Shown one piece after another: positions 22,934 through 37,090 of a DNA stretch of 64,000 nt. The first letter of the stretch is position 1, and each line of letters begins with the position of its first letter. Source of the DNA: Tachypleus tridentatus (taxonomy: Eukaryota > Arthropoda > Merostomata > Xiphosura > Limulidae); NCBI RefSeq assembly GCF_004210375.1, contig NC_134830.1, positions 48,241,094 through 48,305,093 on the forward strand, given 5' to 3'. The position numbers and the translations under genes were made by a program. A model generated the notes under the pieces. That model was not told the origin of the DNA, made no database searches, and worked only from the letters and a program-made list of their open reading frames with translations.

Positions 22934-25646
22934 TTTGTTTTCATGCATTTTACACTTTCCGAGTTTATTCCGTAAATTCTTCAACACAAAATTTTGTATC
23001 CAGTTTCTAAGAAACGTCAGATTTTTTACATTGCACTCTCCGCATATTTCAATACAAGAGTAATTTACAGCATACACTTCTCTCCAGTAAAACGTAATTG
23101 GCGATGAGCACTGCAAGAGAGAAATCAAAATTGTGAAAGGTCTCCTCTGAAACTTTACATTAAAAACGTTAATTACATACACGACATTGCAGGTAAAATC
23201 CTAACAAACATGCCATAATATTTTGACATTTGCAAGCAGCTCTCACAGGAAACCTAGTTATGAAACGTCATGAAACCTCATACATCCACGTGAAAAAGGA
23301 GTAATGATATATTCAAATGAAGAAGAGGATTTATTGACTTTTAATTTATAATTTTCGCTTACACGTGCATTTAATATTAGCGTATTTGTTTTAAAATAAT
23401 GAGAAACTGTTACAGTGCATGCACGAGCTTTCAATCCATTATTTATCGCACGCTAGGAGAAAAGTGCTCATTATTCTTTCTTACACCCCTTACATAATTT
23501 TTGTAAGTTTCTTTAGCGCTACTCCATTGTTACATACGTTTCTCGTGGATTCTGTTATGACACAAAACGATTTGTTTTAACTCGGGTTCATCTACACAAG
23601 TAAAGTAAGAGAAAACCGGAAAGAATGAATATTTCTAGTCTCGAGCTACTTCAGAAATGCATATCATTGCAAACAGGCGGTCGGTCATACTTAGAAGATG
23701 CGTACTGACCATCAAGAAGAAACAGTGACAGCATATTAAACGTTCGAAAAGAAAAGAAAACTACATTAAAGACGAACAGGGTTACAGACACAATTGAAAC
23801 ATTGAAATATTACTTCTACTAATAGTTATTGTGTGTGCATATTAAGCATGAACAATTTCGTAATTACTGGTGGAAGCGATGGTTTACAAAGAAAAAGTAT
23901 GTACCAATTCTAAGGAAATTTTGTGTAAAAATAGAGTCTTATTATTGTAAAGTTTCACGTGTACCAGTACTATTTAAATTTAATTTCTTTTGAGTGAGAT
24001 GATTAAAATTATTTTCGTAGCTCTTACTCCTCAATATTGTAATTGTAACGTCAGCTTCAGGGAAACGAAGTGAGAATGGGTTTTATACGCTCATATTTCT
24101 GTATCGCAAGCAAAGCTAAAATCTTACTTGTACTTTGAAGGGTAGATCGAAACAGTTCTGTTTATTGAGATTTGTCTGTATGTATTCATTGGGCAATCCA
24201 AGATCACGAAGAATTTTATAAAACGCACTATTTTCATACATTAAAGACAGATGAATAATAGCTATCTGACATGGGATTTGTTTTTGGAACATTATCAGTT
24301 GCCTACGTAATAGTGAGAATTTCTACTAAACATCTGCGATGATCATTATGCCTCAAAGGTATGGGCGTTAGTTCTCCATTTACAATCAAATGCTCGTATA
24401 TCTCTTTAGAAGTATGAAACAATTCGAATTTAGAGGCAAATTAGAACAAATTGTAATATTTCAAACCGTACTTAATTAGAATAGGTATTTGCAAATTTCA
24501 AAGTCAAAGAGAAGAATAATTGTTTGGTAAATTTCTGAAACGTCCCGTGTTTTATTTAATTTTCTCTGAAACTGCTAAGTTATAAAGCAGTAAAAGCAAT
24601 AAATAACTTAGAAATTCTCAAATATTTTCTCATAATGACGTCTTGATCATAAAGTAAAGAATTTAACCTTCTTATTTCGTAATTATTTCAGAGAACAAAG
24701 ATCGTTTGTATCTAAAGTTCACTGTAAATGATTTGCCTATGAAATGTGATTGTTGATATAAATGCAGTTATATAATTAGTACGTAGGTAAAACGCTAACT
24801 ATGCTTTTAAGAAAACTTTATTAAAAGTATTGACAAGTCTAAACACAGTGAAACCGTTTATGATTGTATGAGAAACAAGCGTTTTACTTATATTTCGTGA
24901 TTTTGGAAAGAAATTACCACGTTCCACAAACTCTACTTTTCTTATCTTCAAAGTTTACAACGATTGTGAGCCGTTTTGTTATCGAAGTTTCCACTATGAT
25001 GTATTTGGAAAAGATAAATATCTTCATTTCAAGAAGGGTGATTTATGAGTTAAGCATAAATATGATGTAAGAAGTATATAAATGTTGGATTCTCTGTGTT
25101 TTCGGTGAAGACTTATTTCTCTATGCCTCTAGTACTCTCACTTGTTGTTTCACAGTTACTACTAAATAACATTACACATCTTTTGCATAGAGATATATTA
25201 TGTTATTGAAGTTTTTTCACCACTTACACTGTGCTGTGAACAGAGTATACCTGGCAGTTAGTACCACTGGAAACATAGTTTCAGGTGTAAAAGATAAATT
25301 GTTTAATGAGTGATGTGTTATTCGTATTGCCTTGTTAAATGTTTTCGTTCATGTTTATAAAAATGGCGTACATATCGATGACATCATTGAAAGTGAATGA
25401 GCAGGAAAACGTCATTTCATTTTGAATCCCAAGAGATAACTTTCAAAGTATTTCTTCAACTCGGTGTATTCTCTATGAAGTATGATTTATTTTAACCTAA
25501 AGGAAAATCATTCTTATTTTGGAAAGTCATAATTTTGCCATCCCTTTGTCAGTCATGTTCTGTATTATTTAGATGGGAGGCATCATTGAAAATTTCTTCA
25601 CCTTTCTTCATGCGTTTTTTTGTTATATTAGTAGCAAAATCACGTC

Positions 25647-25719
25647 TGGAGGCGCTGGGTATCGATCCCAGTACCTCTCGCATGCTAAGCGAGCGCTCTA
25701 CCACTTGAGCTACGCCCCC
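25647..25719 (-). tRNA. tRNA-Ala (AGC), array copy 3
   Basis: Identical 73-nt gene, 2,786 bp from copy 2, with the same 3' flank and T4 terminator. It looks functional. Confidence 0.97.
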
Positions 25720-28433
25720 TTTGTTTTCATGCATTTTACACTTTCCGAGTTTATTCCGTAAATTCTTCAACACAAAATTTTGTATCCAGTTTCTAAGAAA
25801 CGTCAGATTTTTTACATTGCACTCTCCGCATATTTCAATACAAGAATAATTTACAGCATACACTTCTCTCCAGTAAAACGTAATTGGCGATGAGCACTGC
25901 AAGAGAGAAAACAAAATTGTGAAAGGTCTCCTCTTATACTTTACATTAAAAACGTTAATTACATACACGACATTGCAGGTAAAATCCTAACAAACATGCC
26001 ATAATATTTTGACATTTGCAAGCAGCTCTCACAGGAAACCTAGTTATGAAACGTCATGAAACCTCATACATCCACGTGAAAAAAGGAGTAATGATATATT
26101 CAAATGAAGAAGAGGATTTATTGACTTTTAATTTATAATTTTCGCTTACACGTGCATTTAATATTAGCGTATTTGTTTTAAAATAATGAGAAACTGTTAC
26201 AGTGCATGCACGAGCTTTCAATCCATTATTTATCGCACGCTAGGAGAAAAGTGCTCATTATTCTTTCTTACACCCCTTACATAATTTTTGTAAGTTTCTT
26301 TAGCGCTACTCCATTGTTACATACGTTTCTCGTGGATTCTGTTATGACACAAAACGATTTGTTTTAACTCGGGTTCATCTACACAAGTAAAGTAAGAGAA
26401 AACCGGAAAGAATGAATATTTCTAGTCTCGAGCTACTTCAGAAATGCATATCATTGCAAACAGGCGGTCGGTCATACTTAGAAGATGCGTACTGACCATC
26501 AAGAAGAAACAGTGACAGCATATTAAACGTTCGAAAAGAAAAGAAAACTACATTAAAGACGAACAGGGTTACAGACACAATTGAAACATTGAAATATTAC
26601 TTCTACTAATAGTTATTGTGTGTGCATATTAAGCATGAACAATTTCGTAATTACTGGTGGAAGCGATGGTTTACAAAGAAAAGAATGTACCAATTCTAAG
26701 GAAATTTTGTGTAAAAATAGAGTCTTATTATTGTAAAGTTTCACGTGTACCAGTACTATTTAAATTTAATTTCTTTTTTGAGTGAGATGATTAAAATTAT
26801 TTTCGTAGCTCTTACTCCTCAATATTGTAATTGTAACGTCAGCTTCAGGGAAACGAAGTGAGAATGGGTTTTATACGCTCATATTTCTGTATCGCAAGCA
26901 AAGCTAAAATCTTACTTGTACTTTGAAGGGTAGATCGAAACAGTTCTGTTTATTGAGATTTGTCTGTATGTATTCATTGGGCAATCCAAGATCACGAAGA
27001 ATTTTATAAAACGCACTATTTTCATACATTAAAGACAGATGAATAATAGCTATCTGACATGGGATTTGTTTTTTGGAACATTATCAGTTGCCTACGTAAT
27101 AGTGAGAATTTCTACTAAACATCTGCGATGATCATTATGCCTCAAAGGTATGGGCGTTAGTTCTCCATTTACAATCAAATGCTCGTATATCTCTTTAGAA
27201 GTATGAAACAATTCGAATTTAGAGGCAAATTAGAACAAATTGTAATATTTCAAACCGTACTTAATTAGAATAGGTATTTGCAAATTTCAAAGTCAAAGAG
27301 AAGAATAATTGTTTGGTAAATTTCTGAAACGTCCCGTGTTTTATTTAATTTTCTCTGAAACTGCTAAGTTATAAAGCAGTAAAAGCAATAAATAACATAG
27401 AAATTCTGAAATATTTTCTCATAATGACGTCTTGATCATAAAGTAAAGAATTTAACCTTCTTATTTCGTAATTATTTCAGAGAACAAAGATCGTTTGTAG
27501 CTACAGTTCACTGTAAATGATTTTCCTATGAAATGTGATTGTTGATATAAATGCAGTTATATAATTAGTACGTAGGTAAAACGCTAACTATGCTTTTAAG
27601 AAAACTTTATTAAAAGTATTGACAAGTCTAAACACAGTGAAACCGTTTATGATTGTATGAGAAACAAGCGTTTTACTTATATTTCGTGATTTTGGAAAGA
27701 AATTACCACGTTCCACAAACTCTACTTTTCTTATCCTCAAAGTTTACAACGATTGTGAGCCGTCTTGTTATCGAAGTTTCCACTATGATGTATTTGGAAA
27801 AGATAAATATCTTCATTTCAAGAAGGGTGATTTATGAGTTAAGCATAAATATGATGTAAGAAGTATATAAATGTTTGATTCTCTATGTTTTCGGAGAGGA
27901 CTTATTTCTCTATGCCTCTAGTACTCGCACTTGTTGTTTCACAGTTACTACTAAATAACATTACACATCTTTTGATAGAGATATATTATGTTATTGAAGT
28001 TTTTTCACCACTTACACTGTGCTGTGAACAGAGTATACCTGGCAGTTAGTACCACTGGAAACATAGTTTCAGGTGTAAAAGATAAATTGTTTAATGAGTG
28101 ATGTGTTATTCGTATTGCCTTGTTAAATGTTTTCGTTCATGTTTATAAAAATGGCGTACATATCGATGACATCATTGAAAGTGAATGAGCAGGAAAACGT
28201 CATTTCATTTTGAATCCCAAGAGATAACTTTCAAAGTATTTCTTCAACTCGGTGTATTCTCTATGAAGTATGATTTATTTTAACCTAAAGGAAAATCATT
28301 CTTATTTTGGAAAGTCATAATTTTGCCATCCCTTTGTCAGTCATGTTCTGTATTATTTAGATGGGAGGCATCATTGAAAATTTCTTCACCTTTCTTCATG
28401 CGTTTTTTGTTATATTAGTAGCAAAATCACGTC

Positions 28434-28506
28434 TGGAGGCGCTGGGTATCGATCCCAGTACCTCTCGCATGCTAAGCGAGCGCTCTACCACTTGAGCTAC
28501 GCCCCC
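28434..28506 (-). tRNA. tRNA-Ala (AGC), array copy 4
   Basis: Identical 73-nt gene, 2,787 bp from copy 3. The flank still has C just past the 3' end (GTCTGG on the plus strand), as in copies 1-3. Confidence 0.97.
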
Positions 28507-31215
28507 TTTGTTTTCATGCATTTTACACTTTCCGAGTTTATTCCGTAAATTCTTCAACACAAAATTTTGTATCCAGTTTCTAGAAACGTCAGATTTTTAC
28601 ATTGCACTCTCCGCATATTTCAATACAAGAATAATTTACAGCATACACTTCTCTCCAGTAAAACGTAATTGGCGATGAGCACTGCAAGAGAGAAATTAAA
28701 ATTGTGAAAGGTCTCCTCTGAAACTTTACATTAAAAACGTTAATTACATACACGACATTGCAGGTAAAATCCTAACAAACATGCCATAATATTTTGACAT
28801 TTGCAAGCAGCTCTCACAGGAAACCTAGTTATGAAACGTCATGAAACCTCATACATCCACGTGAAAAAGGAGTAATGATATATTCAAATGAAGAAGAGGA
28901 TTTATTGACTTTTAATTTATAATTTTCGCTTACACGTGCATTTAATATTAGCGTATTTGTTTTAAAATAATGAGAAACTGTTACAGTGCATGCACGAGCT
29001 TTCAATCCATTATTTATCGCACGCTAGGAGAAAAGTGCTCATTATTCTTTCTTACACCCCTTACATAATTTTTGTAAGTTTCTTTAGCGCTACTCCATTG
29101 TTACATACGTTTCTCGTGGATTCTGTTATGACACAAAACGATTTGTTTTAACTCGGGTTCATCTACACAAGTAAAGTAAGAGAAAACCGGAAAGAATGAA
29201 TATTTCTAGTCTCGAGCTACTTCAGAAATGCATATCATTGCAAACAGGCGGTCGGTCATACTTAGAAGATGCGTACTGACCATCAAGAAGAAACAGTGAC
29301 AGCATATTAAACGTTCGAAAAGAAAAGAAAACTACATTAAAGACGAACAGGGTTACAGACACAATTGAAACATTGAAATATTACTTCTACTAATAGTTAT
29401 TGTGTGTGCATATTAAGCATGAACAATTTCGTAATTACTGGTGGAAGCGATGGTTTACAAAGAAAAGATGGTACCAATTCTAAGGAAATTTTGTGTAAAA
29501 ATAGAGTCTTATTATTGTAAAGTTTCACGTGTACCAGTACTATTTAAATTTAATTTCTTTTGAGTGAGATGATTAAAATTATTTTCGTAGCTCTTACTCC
29601 TCAATATTGTAATTGTAACGTCAGCTTCAGGGAAACGAAGTGAGAATGGGTTTTATACGCTCATATTTCTGTATCGCAAGCAAAGCTAAAATCTTACTTG
29701 TACTTTGAAGGGTAGATCGAAACAGTTCTGTTTATTGAGATTTGTCTGTATGTATTCATTGGGCAATCCAAGATCACGAAGAATTTTATAAAACGCACTA
29801 TTTACCTACATTAAAGACAGATGAATAATAGCTATCTGACATGGGATTTGTTTTTGGAACATTATCAGTTGCCTACGTAATAGTGAGAATTTCTACTAAA
29901 CATCTGCGATGATCATTATGCCTCAAAGGTATGGGCGTTAGTTCTCCATTTACAATCAAATGCTCGTATATCTCTTTAGAAGTATGAAACAATTCGAATT
30001 TAGAGGCAAATTAGAACAAATTGTAATATTTCAAACCGTACTTAATTAGAATAGGTATTTGCAAATTTCAAAGTCAAAGAGAAGGATAATTGTTTGGTAA
30101 ATTTCTGAAACGTCCCGTGTTTTATTTAATTTTCTCTGAAACTGCTAAGTTATAAAGCAGTAAAAGCAATAAATAACATAGAAATTCTCAAATATTTTCT
30201 CATAATGACGTCTTGATCATAAAGTAAAGAATTTAACCTTCTTATTTCGTAATTATTTCAGAGAACAAAGATCATTTGCATCTAAAGTTCACTGTAAATG
30301 ATTTGCCTATGAAATGTGATTGTTGATATAAATGCAGTTATATAATTAGTACGTAGGTAAAACGCAAACTATGCTTTTAAGAAAACTTTATTAAAAGTAT
30401 TGACAAGTCTAAACACAGTGAAACCGTTTATGATTGTATGAGAAACAAGCGTTTTACTTATATTTCGTGATTTTGGAAAGAAATTACCACGTTCCACAAA
30501 CTCTACTTTTCTTATCCTCAAAGTTTACAACGATTGTGAGCCGTCTTGTTATCGAAGTTTCCACTGTGATGTATTTAAAAAAAGATAAATATCTTCATTT
30601 CAAGAAGGGTGATTTATGAGTTAAGCATAAATATGATGTAAGAAGTATATAAATGTTTGATTCTCTATGTTTTCGGAGAGGACTTATTTCTCTATGCCTC
30701 TAGTACTCGCACTTGTTGTTTCACAGTTACTACTAAATAACATTACACATCTTTTTGATAGAGATATATTATGTTATTGAAGTTTTTCACCACTTACACT
30801 GTGCTGTGAACAGAGTATACCTGGCAGTTAGTACCACTGGAAACATAGTTTCAGGTGTAAAAGATAAATTGTTTAATGAGTGATGTGTTATTCGTATTGC
30901 CTTGTTAAATGTTTTCGTTCATGTTTATAAAATGGCGTACATATCGATGACATCATTGAAAGTGAATGAGCAGGAAAACGTCATTTCATTTTGAATCCCA
31001 AGAGATAACTTTCAAAGTATTTCTTCAACTCGGTGTATTCTCTATGAAGTATGATTTATTTTAACCTAAAGGAAAATCATTCTTATTTTGGAAAGTCATA
31101 ATTTTGCCATCCATTTGTCAGTCATGTTCTGTATTATTTAGATGGGAGGCATCATTGAAAATTTCTTCACCTTTCTTCATGCGTTTTTTTTTTATATTAG
31201 TAGCAAAATCACGTT

Positions 31216-31288
31216 TGGAGGCGCTGGGTATCGATCCCAGTACCTCTCGCATGCTAAGCGAGCGCTCTACCACTTGAGCTACGCCCCC
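31216..31288 (-). tRNA. tRNA-Ala (AGC), array copy 5
   Basis: Identical 73-nt gene, 2,782 bp from copy 4. The first base past the 3' end differs from copies 1-4 (GTTTGG on the plus strand), a variant shared with copies 6 and 7. The 5' flank also has a private change (GTTTACATGAATT for GTTTTCATGCATT). Confidence 0.97.
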
Positions 31289-34000
31289 TTTGTTTACATG
31301 AATTTTACACTTTCCGAGTTTATTCCGTAAATTCTTCAACACAAAATTTTGTATCCAGTTTCTAAGAAACGTCAGATTTTTTACATTGCACTCTCCGCAT
31401 ATTTCAATACAAGAATAATTTACAGCATACACTTCTCTCCAGTAAAACGTAATTGGCGATGAGCACTGCAAGAGAGAAAACAAAATTGTGAAAGGTCTCC
31501 TCTGAAACTTTACATTAAAAACGTTAATTACATACACGACATTGCAGGTAAAATCCTAACAAACATGCCATAATATTTTGACATTTGCAAGCAGCTCTCA
31601 CAGGAAACCTAGTTATGAAACGTCATGAAACCTCATACATCCACGTGAAAAAGGAGTAATGATATATTCAAATGAAGAAGAGGATTTATTGACTTTAATT
31701 TATAATTTTCGCTTACACGTGCATTTAATATTAGCGTATTTGTTTTAAAATAATGAGAAACTGTTACAGTGCATGCACGAGCTTTCAATCCATTATTTAT
31801 CGCACGCTAGGAGAAAAGTGCTCATTATTCTTTCTTACACCCCTTACATAATTTTTGTAAGTTTCTTTAGCGCTACTCCATTGTTACATACGTTTCTCGT
31901 GGATTCTGTTATGACACAAAACGATTTGTTTTAACTCGGGTTCATCTACACAAGTAAAGTAAGAGGAAACCGGAAAGAATGAATATTTCTAGTCTCGAGC
32001 TACTTCAGAAATAAATATCATTACAAACAGGCGGTCGGTCATACTTAGAAGATGCGTACTGGCCATCAAGAAGAAACAGTGACTGCGTATTAAACGTTCG
32101 AAAAGAAGAGAAAACTACATTAAAGACGAACAGGGTTACAGACACAATTGAAACATTGAAATATTACTTCTACTAATAGTTATTGTGTGTGCATATTAAG
32201 CATGAACAATTTCGTAATTACTGGTGGAAGCGATGGTTTACAAAGAAAAAGTATGTACCAATTCTAAGGAAATTTTGTGTAAAAATAGAGTCTTATTATT
32301 GTAAAGTTTCACGTGTACCAGTACTATTTAAATTTAATTTCTTTTTGAGTGAGATGATTAAAATTATTTTCGTAGCTCTTACTCCTCAATATTGTAATTG
32401 TAACGTCAGCTTCAGGGAAACGAAGTGAGAATGGGTTTTATACGCTCATATTTCTGTATCGCAAGCAAAGCTAAAATCTTACTTGTACTTTGAAGGGTAT
32501 ATCGAAACAGTTCTGTTTATTGAGATTTGTCTGTATGTATTCATTGGGCAATCCAAGATCACGAAGAATTTTATAAAACGCACTATTTTCATACATTAAA
32601 GACAGATGAATAATAGCTATCTGACATGGGATTTGTTTTTGGAACATTATCAGTTGCCTACGTAATAGTGAGAATTTCTACTAAACATCTGCGATGATCA
32701 TTATGCCTCAAAGGTATGGGCGTTAGTTCTCCATTTACAATCAAATGCTCGTATATCTCTTTAGAAGTATGAAACAATTCGAATTTAGAGGCAAATTAGA
32801 ACAAATTGTAATATTTCAAACCGTACTTAATTAGAATAGGTATTTGCAAATTTCAAACTCAAAGAGAAGAATAATTGTTTGGTAAATTTCTGAAACGTCC
32901 CGTGTTTTATTTAATTTTCTCTGAAACTGCTAAGTTATAAAGCAGTAAAAGCAATAAATAACATAGAAATTCTGAAATATTTTCTCATAATGACGTCTTG
33001 ATCATAAAGTAAAGAATTTAACCTTCTTATTTCGTAATTATTTCAGAGAACAAAGATCGTTTGTATCTAAAGTTCACTGTAAATGATTTGCCTATGAAAT
33101 GTGATTGTTGATATAAATGCAGTTATATAATTAGTACGTAGGTAAAACGCTAACTATGCTTTTAAGAAAACTTTATTAAAAGTATTGACAAGTCTAAACA
33201 CAGTGAAACCGTTTATGATTGTATGAGAAACAAGCGTTTTACTTATATTTCGTGATTTTGGAAAGAAATTACCACGTTCCACAAACTCTACTTTTCTTAT
33301 CTTCAAAGTTTACAACGATTGTGAGCCGTTTTGTTATCGAAGTTTCCACTATGATGTATTTGGAAAAAGATAAATATCTTCATTTCAAGAAGGGTGATTT
33401 ATGAGTTAAGCATAAATATGATGTAAGAAGTATATAAATGTTGGATTCTCTATGTTTTCGGTGAAGACTTATTTCTCTATGCCTCTAGTACTCGCACTTG
33501 TTGTTTCACAGTTACTACTAAATAACATTACACATCTTTTGATAGAGATATATTATGTTATTGAAGTTTTTTCACCACTTACACTGTGCTGTGAACAGAG
33601 TATACCTGGCAGTTAGTACCACTGGAAACATAGTTTCAGGTGTAAAAGATAAATTGTTTAATGAGTGATGTGTTATTCGTATTGCCTTGTTAAATGTTTT
33701 CGTTCATGTTTATAAAAATGGCGTACATATCGATGACATCATTGAAAGTGAATGAGCAGGAAAACGTCATTTCATTTTGAATCCCAAGAGATAACTTTCA
33801 AAGTATTTCTTCAACTCGGTGTATTCTCTATGAAGTATGATTTATTTTAACCTAAAGGAAAATCATTCTTATTTTGGAAAGTCATAATTTTGCCATCCCT
33901 TTGTCAGTCATGTTCTGTATTATTTAGATGGGAGGCATCATTGAAAATTTCTTCACCTTTCTTCATGCGTTTTTTGTTATATTAGTAGCAAAATCACGTT

Positions 34001-34073
34001 TGGAGGCGCTGGGTATCGATCCCAGTACCTCTCGCATGCTAAGCGAGCGCTCTACCACTTGAGCTACGCCCCC
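34001..34073 (-). tRNA. tRNA-Ala (AGC), array copy 6
   Basis: Identical 73-nt gene, 2,785 bp from copy 5, with the 3'-flank variant of copies 5 and 7. It is the last intact gene of the array. Confidence 0.97.
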
Positions 34074-36784
34074 TTTGTTTTCATGCATTTTACACTTTCC
34101 GAGTTTATTCCGTAAATTCTTCAACACAAAATTTTGTATCCAGTTTCTAAGAAACGTCAGATTTTTTACATTGCACTCTCCGCATATTTCAATACAAGAA
34201 TAATTTACAGCATACACTTCTCTCCAGTAAAACGTAATTGGCGATGAGCACTGCAAGAGAGAAATCAAAATTGTGAAAGGTCTCCTCTGAAACTTTACAT
34301 TAAAAACGTTAATTACATACACGACATTGCAGGTAAAATCCTAACAAACATGCCATAATATTTTGACATTTGCAAGCAGCTCTCACAGGAAACCTAGTTA
34401 TGAAACGTCATGAAACCTCATACATCCACGTGAAAAAGGAGTAATGATATATTCAAATGAAGAAGAGGATTTATTGACTTTTAATTTATAATTTTCGCTT
34501 ACACGTGCATTTAATATTAGCGTATTTGTTTTAAAATAATGAGAAACTGTTACAGTGCATGCACGAGCTTTCAATCCATTATTTATCGCACGCTAGGAGA
34601 AAAGTGCTCATTATTCTTTCTTACACCCCTTACATAATTTTTGTAAGTTTCTTTAGCGCTACTCCATTGTTACATACGTTTCTCGTGGATTCTGTTATGA
34701 CACAAAACGATTTGTTTTAACTCGGGTTCATCTACACAAGTAAAGTAAGAGGAAACCGGAAAGAATGAATATTTCTAGTCTCGAGCTACTTCAGAAATGC
34801 ATATCATTGCAAAGAGGCGGTCGGTCATACTTAGAAGATGCGTACTGACCATCAAGAAGAAACAGTGACAGCATATTAAACGTTCGAAAAGAAAAGAAAA
34901 CTACATTAAACACGAACAGGGTTACAGACACAATTGAAACATTGAAATATTACTTCTACTAATAGTTATTTTGTGTGCATATTAAGCATGAACAATTTCG
35001 TCATTACTGGTGGAAGCGATGGTTTACAAAGAAAAGGTATGTACCAATTCCAAGGAAATTTTGTGTAAAAATAGAGTCTTGTTATTGTAAAGTTTCACGT
35101 GTACCAGTACTATTTAAATTTAATTTCTTTTTGAGTGAGATGATTAAAATTATTTTCGTAGCTCTTACTCCTTAATATTGTAATAGCAACGTCAGCTTCA
35201 GGGAAACGAAGTGAGAATGGGTTTTATACGCTCATATTTCTGTATCGCAAGCAAAGCTAAGATCTTACTAGTACTTTGAAGGGTCGATCGAAACAGTTCT
35301 GTTTATTGAGACTTGTCTGTAGGTATTCATTGGACAATCCAAGATCACGAAGAATTTTATAAAACGCTCTTTTTACGTACATTAAAGACAGATGAACGAT
35401 AGCTATCTGAAATGGGATTTTTTTGGAACATTATCAGTTGCCTACGTAATAGTGAGAATTTCTAGTAAACATCTGCGATGATCATTATGCCTCCAAGTTA
35501 TGGGCTTCAGTTCTCCATTTACAATCAAATGCTCGTATATCTCTTTAGAAGAATGTAAAAATTCGAATTTAGGGGCAAATTAGAACAAATTTTAATATTT
35601 CAAACCGTACTTAATTAGAATAGGTATTTGCAAATTTCAAAGTCAAAGAGAATAAGAATTTTTTTGGTAAATTTGTGAAACGTCCCGTAATATATTTAAT
35701 TTTCTCTGAAACTGCTAAGTTATAAAGCTGTAAAAGTAATAAATAACTTAGAAATTCTCAAATATCTTTTCATAATGACGTCTCGATCATAAAGTAAAGA
35801 ATTTAACCTTCTTCTTTCGTAATTATTTCAGAGAACAAAGACCGTTTGTATCTAAAGTTCCCCGTAAATGATTTGCCCATGAAATGTGATTGTTGACATA
35901 AATGCAGTTATATAATTAGTACGTAGGTAAAACGCAAACTATGCTTTTAAGAAAACTTTATTAAAAGTATTGACAAGTCTAAACACAGTGAAACCGTTTA
36001 TGATTGTATGAGAAACAAGCATTTTATTTATAATTCGTGATGTTGGGAAGAAATTTCCACGTTCCACAAACTCTACTTTTCTCATCTTCAAAGTTTACAA
36101 CGATTGTGAGCCGTTTTGTTATCGAAGTTTCCACTGTGATGTATATGGAAAAAGATAAATATCTTCATTTCAAGAAGGGTGATTTATGAGTTAAGCATAA
36201 ATATCATGTAAGAAGTATATAAATGTTGGATTCTCTATGTTTTCGGTGAGGACTTATTTCTCTATGACTCTAGTACTCACACTTGTTCTTTCACAGTTAC
36301 TACAAAATAACATTACACATCTTTCTCATAGAGATATATTATGTTATTGAAGCTTTTTCACCACTTACACTGTGTTATCAACAGAGTATACCTGGCAGTT
36401 AGTACCACTGGAAACATAGTTTCAGGTGTAAAAGATAAATTGTTTAATGAGTGATGTGTTATTCGTATTGCCTTGTTAAATGTTTTCGTTCATGTTTATA
36501 AAAATGTCATACATTTCGATGACATCATTGAAAGGGAAAGAGCAGAAAAACGGCCTTTCATTTTGAATCCCAAGAGATAACTTTCAAAGTATTTCTTCAA
36601 CTCGGTGTATTCTCTCTGAAGTATTATTTATTTTAACCTAAAGTAAAATCATTCTTATTTTGTAAAGTCATAATTTTGCCATCCTTTTGTCAGTCATGTT
36701 CTGTATTATTTAGATGGGAGGCATCATTGAAAATTTCTTCACCTTTCTTCATGCGTTTTTTTATATTAGTAGCAAAATCACGTT

Positions 36785-36857
36785 TGGAGGCGCTGGGTAT
36801 CGATCCCAGTACCTCTCGCATGCAAAGCGAGCACTCTACCACTTGAGCTACGCCCCT
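36785..36857 (-). tRNA. tRNA-Ala-like (TGC anticodon), array copy 7, probably decayed
   Basis: This lies in the truncated edge unit, 2,784 bp from copy 6. Three changes separate it from the other six. The anticodon loop reads TTTGCAT, giving TGC (still alanine, a different isoacceptor). The first acceptor base is A, so the 1:72 pair is lost. One D-stem C is T, giving a G:U pair. The G3:U70 mark, A and B boxes and T4 terminator are kept. It may be a relic or a weakly used gene. The loss of the 1:72 pair argues for decay. Confidence 0.8.
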
Positions 36858-37090
36858 TTCGTTTTTATGTATTTTACACTTTCCGAGTTTATTCCGTAAA
36901 TGTTTCAACACAAAATTTTGTATCCAGTTTCTAAGAAACGTCAGATTTTTACATTGCACTCTCCGCATATTTCAAAACAAGAATAATTTACAGCATACAC
37001 TTCTCTGCAGTAAAACGTAATTGGCGATGAGCACTGGAAGAGAGAAATCAAAATTGTAAAAGGTCTCCTCTAAAACTTTACATTAAAAAC

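Larger units (their letters stand above)
18800..37090. repeat. Tandem array of a ~2,785-bp unit carrying tRNA-Ala
   Basis: Direct repeats start at the block TTAGTTCTCCATTTACAATC. Units are 18800-21585, 21586-24367, 24368-27156, 27157-29937, 29938-32722, 32723-35505 and a partial 35506-37090 (lengths 2786, 2782, 2789, 2781, 2785, 2783 and 1585). Each holds one minus-strand tRNA-Ala gene about 1.28 kb from the unit start. The remaining ~2.7 kb has no convincing protein gene. The repeated 61-codon frame at the same place in most units begins at a TTG. The repeated 92-139-codon minus frames run through the tRNA. Inner units differ by few bases. The first unit, the end of the sixth and the last partial unit are more diverged. 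A trace of similarity continues to about 37115. Confidence 0.97.

Noticed and set aside
25549-25968. Minus-strand open frames of 92-139 codons recurring in the array.
   Set aside because: They read straight through the tRNA-Ala gene (the GVAQVVERSLSMREVLGSI part is the tRNA itself), so they are shadows of the tRNA and its flanks.
20079-36857. The array as a CRISPR-like or satellite-only repeat.
   Set aside because: The units are 2.78 kb with a Pol III gene in each and there are no short direct repeats with spacers. The genome is clearly eukaryotic.
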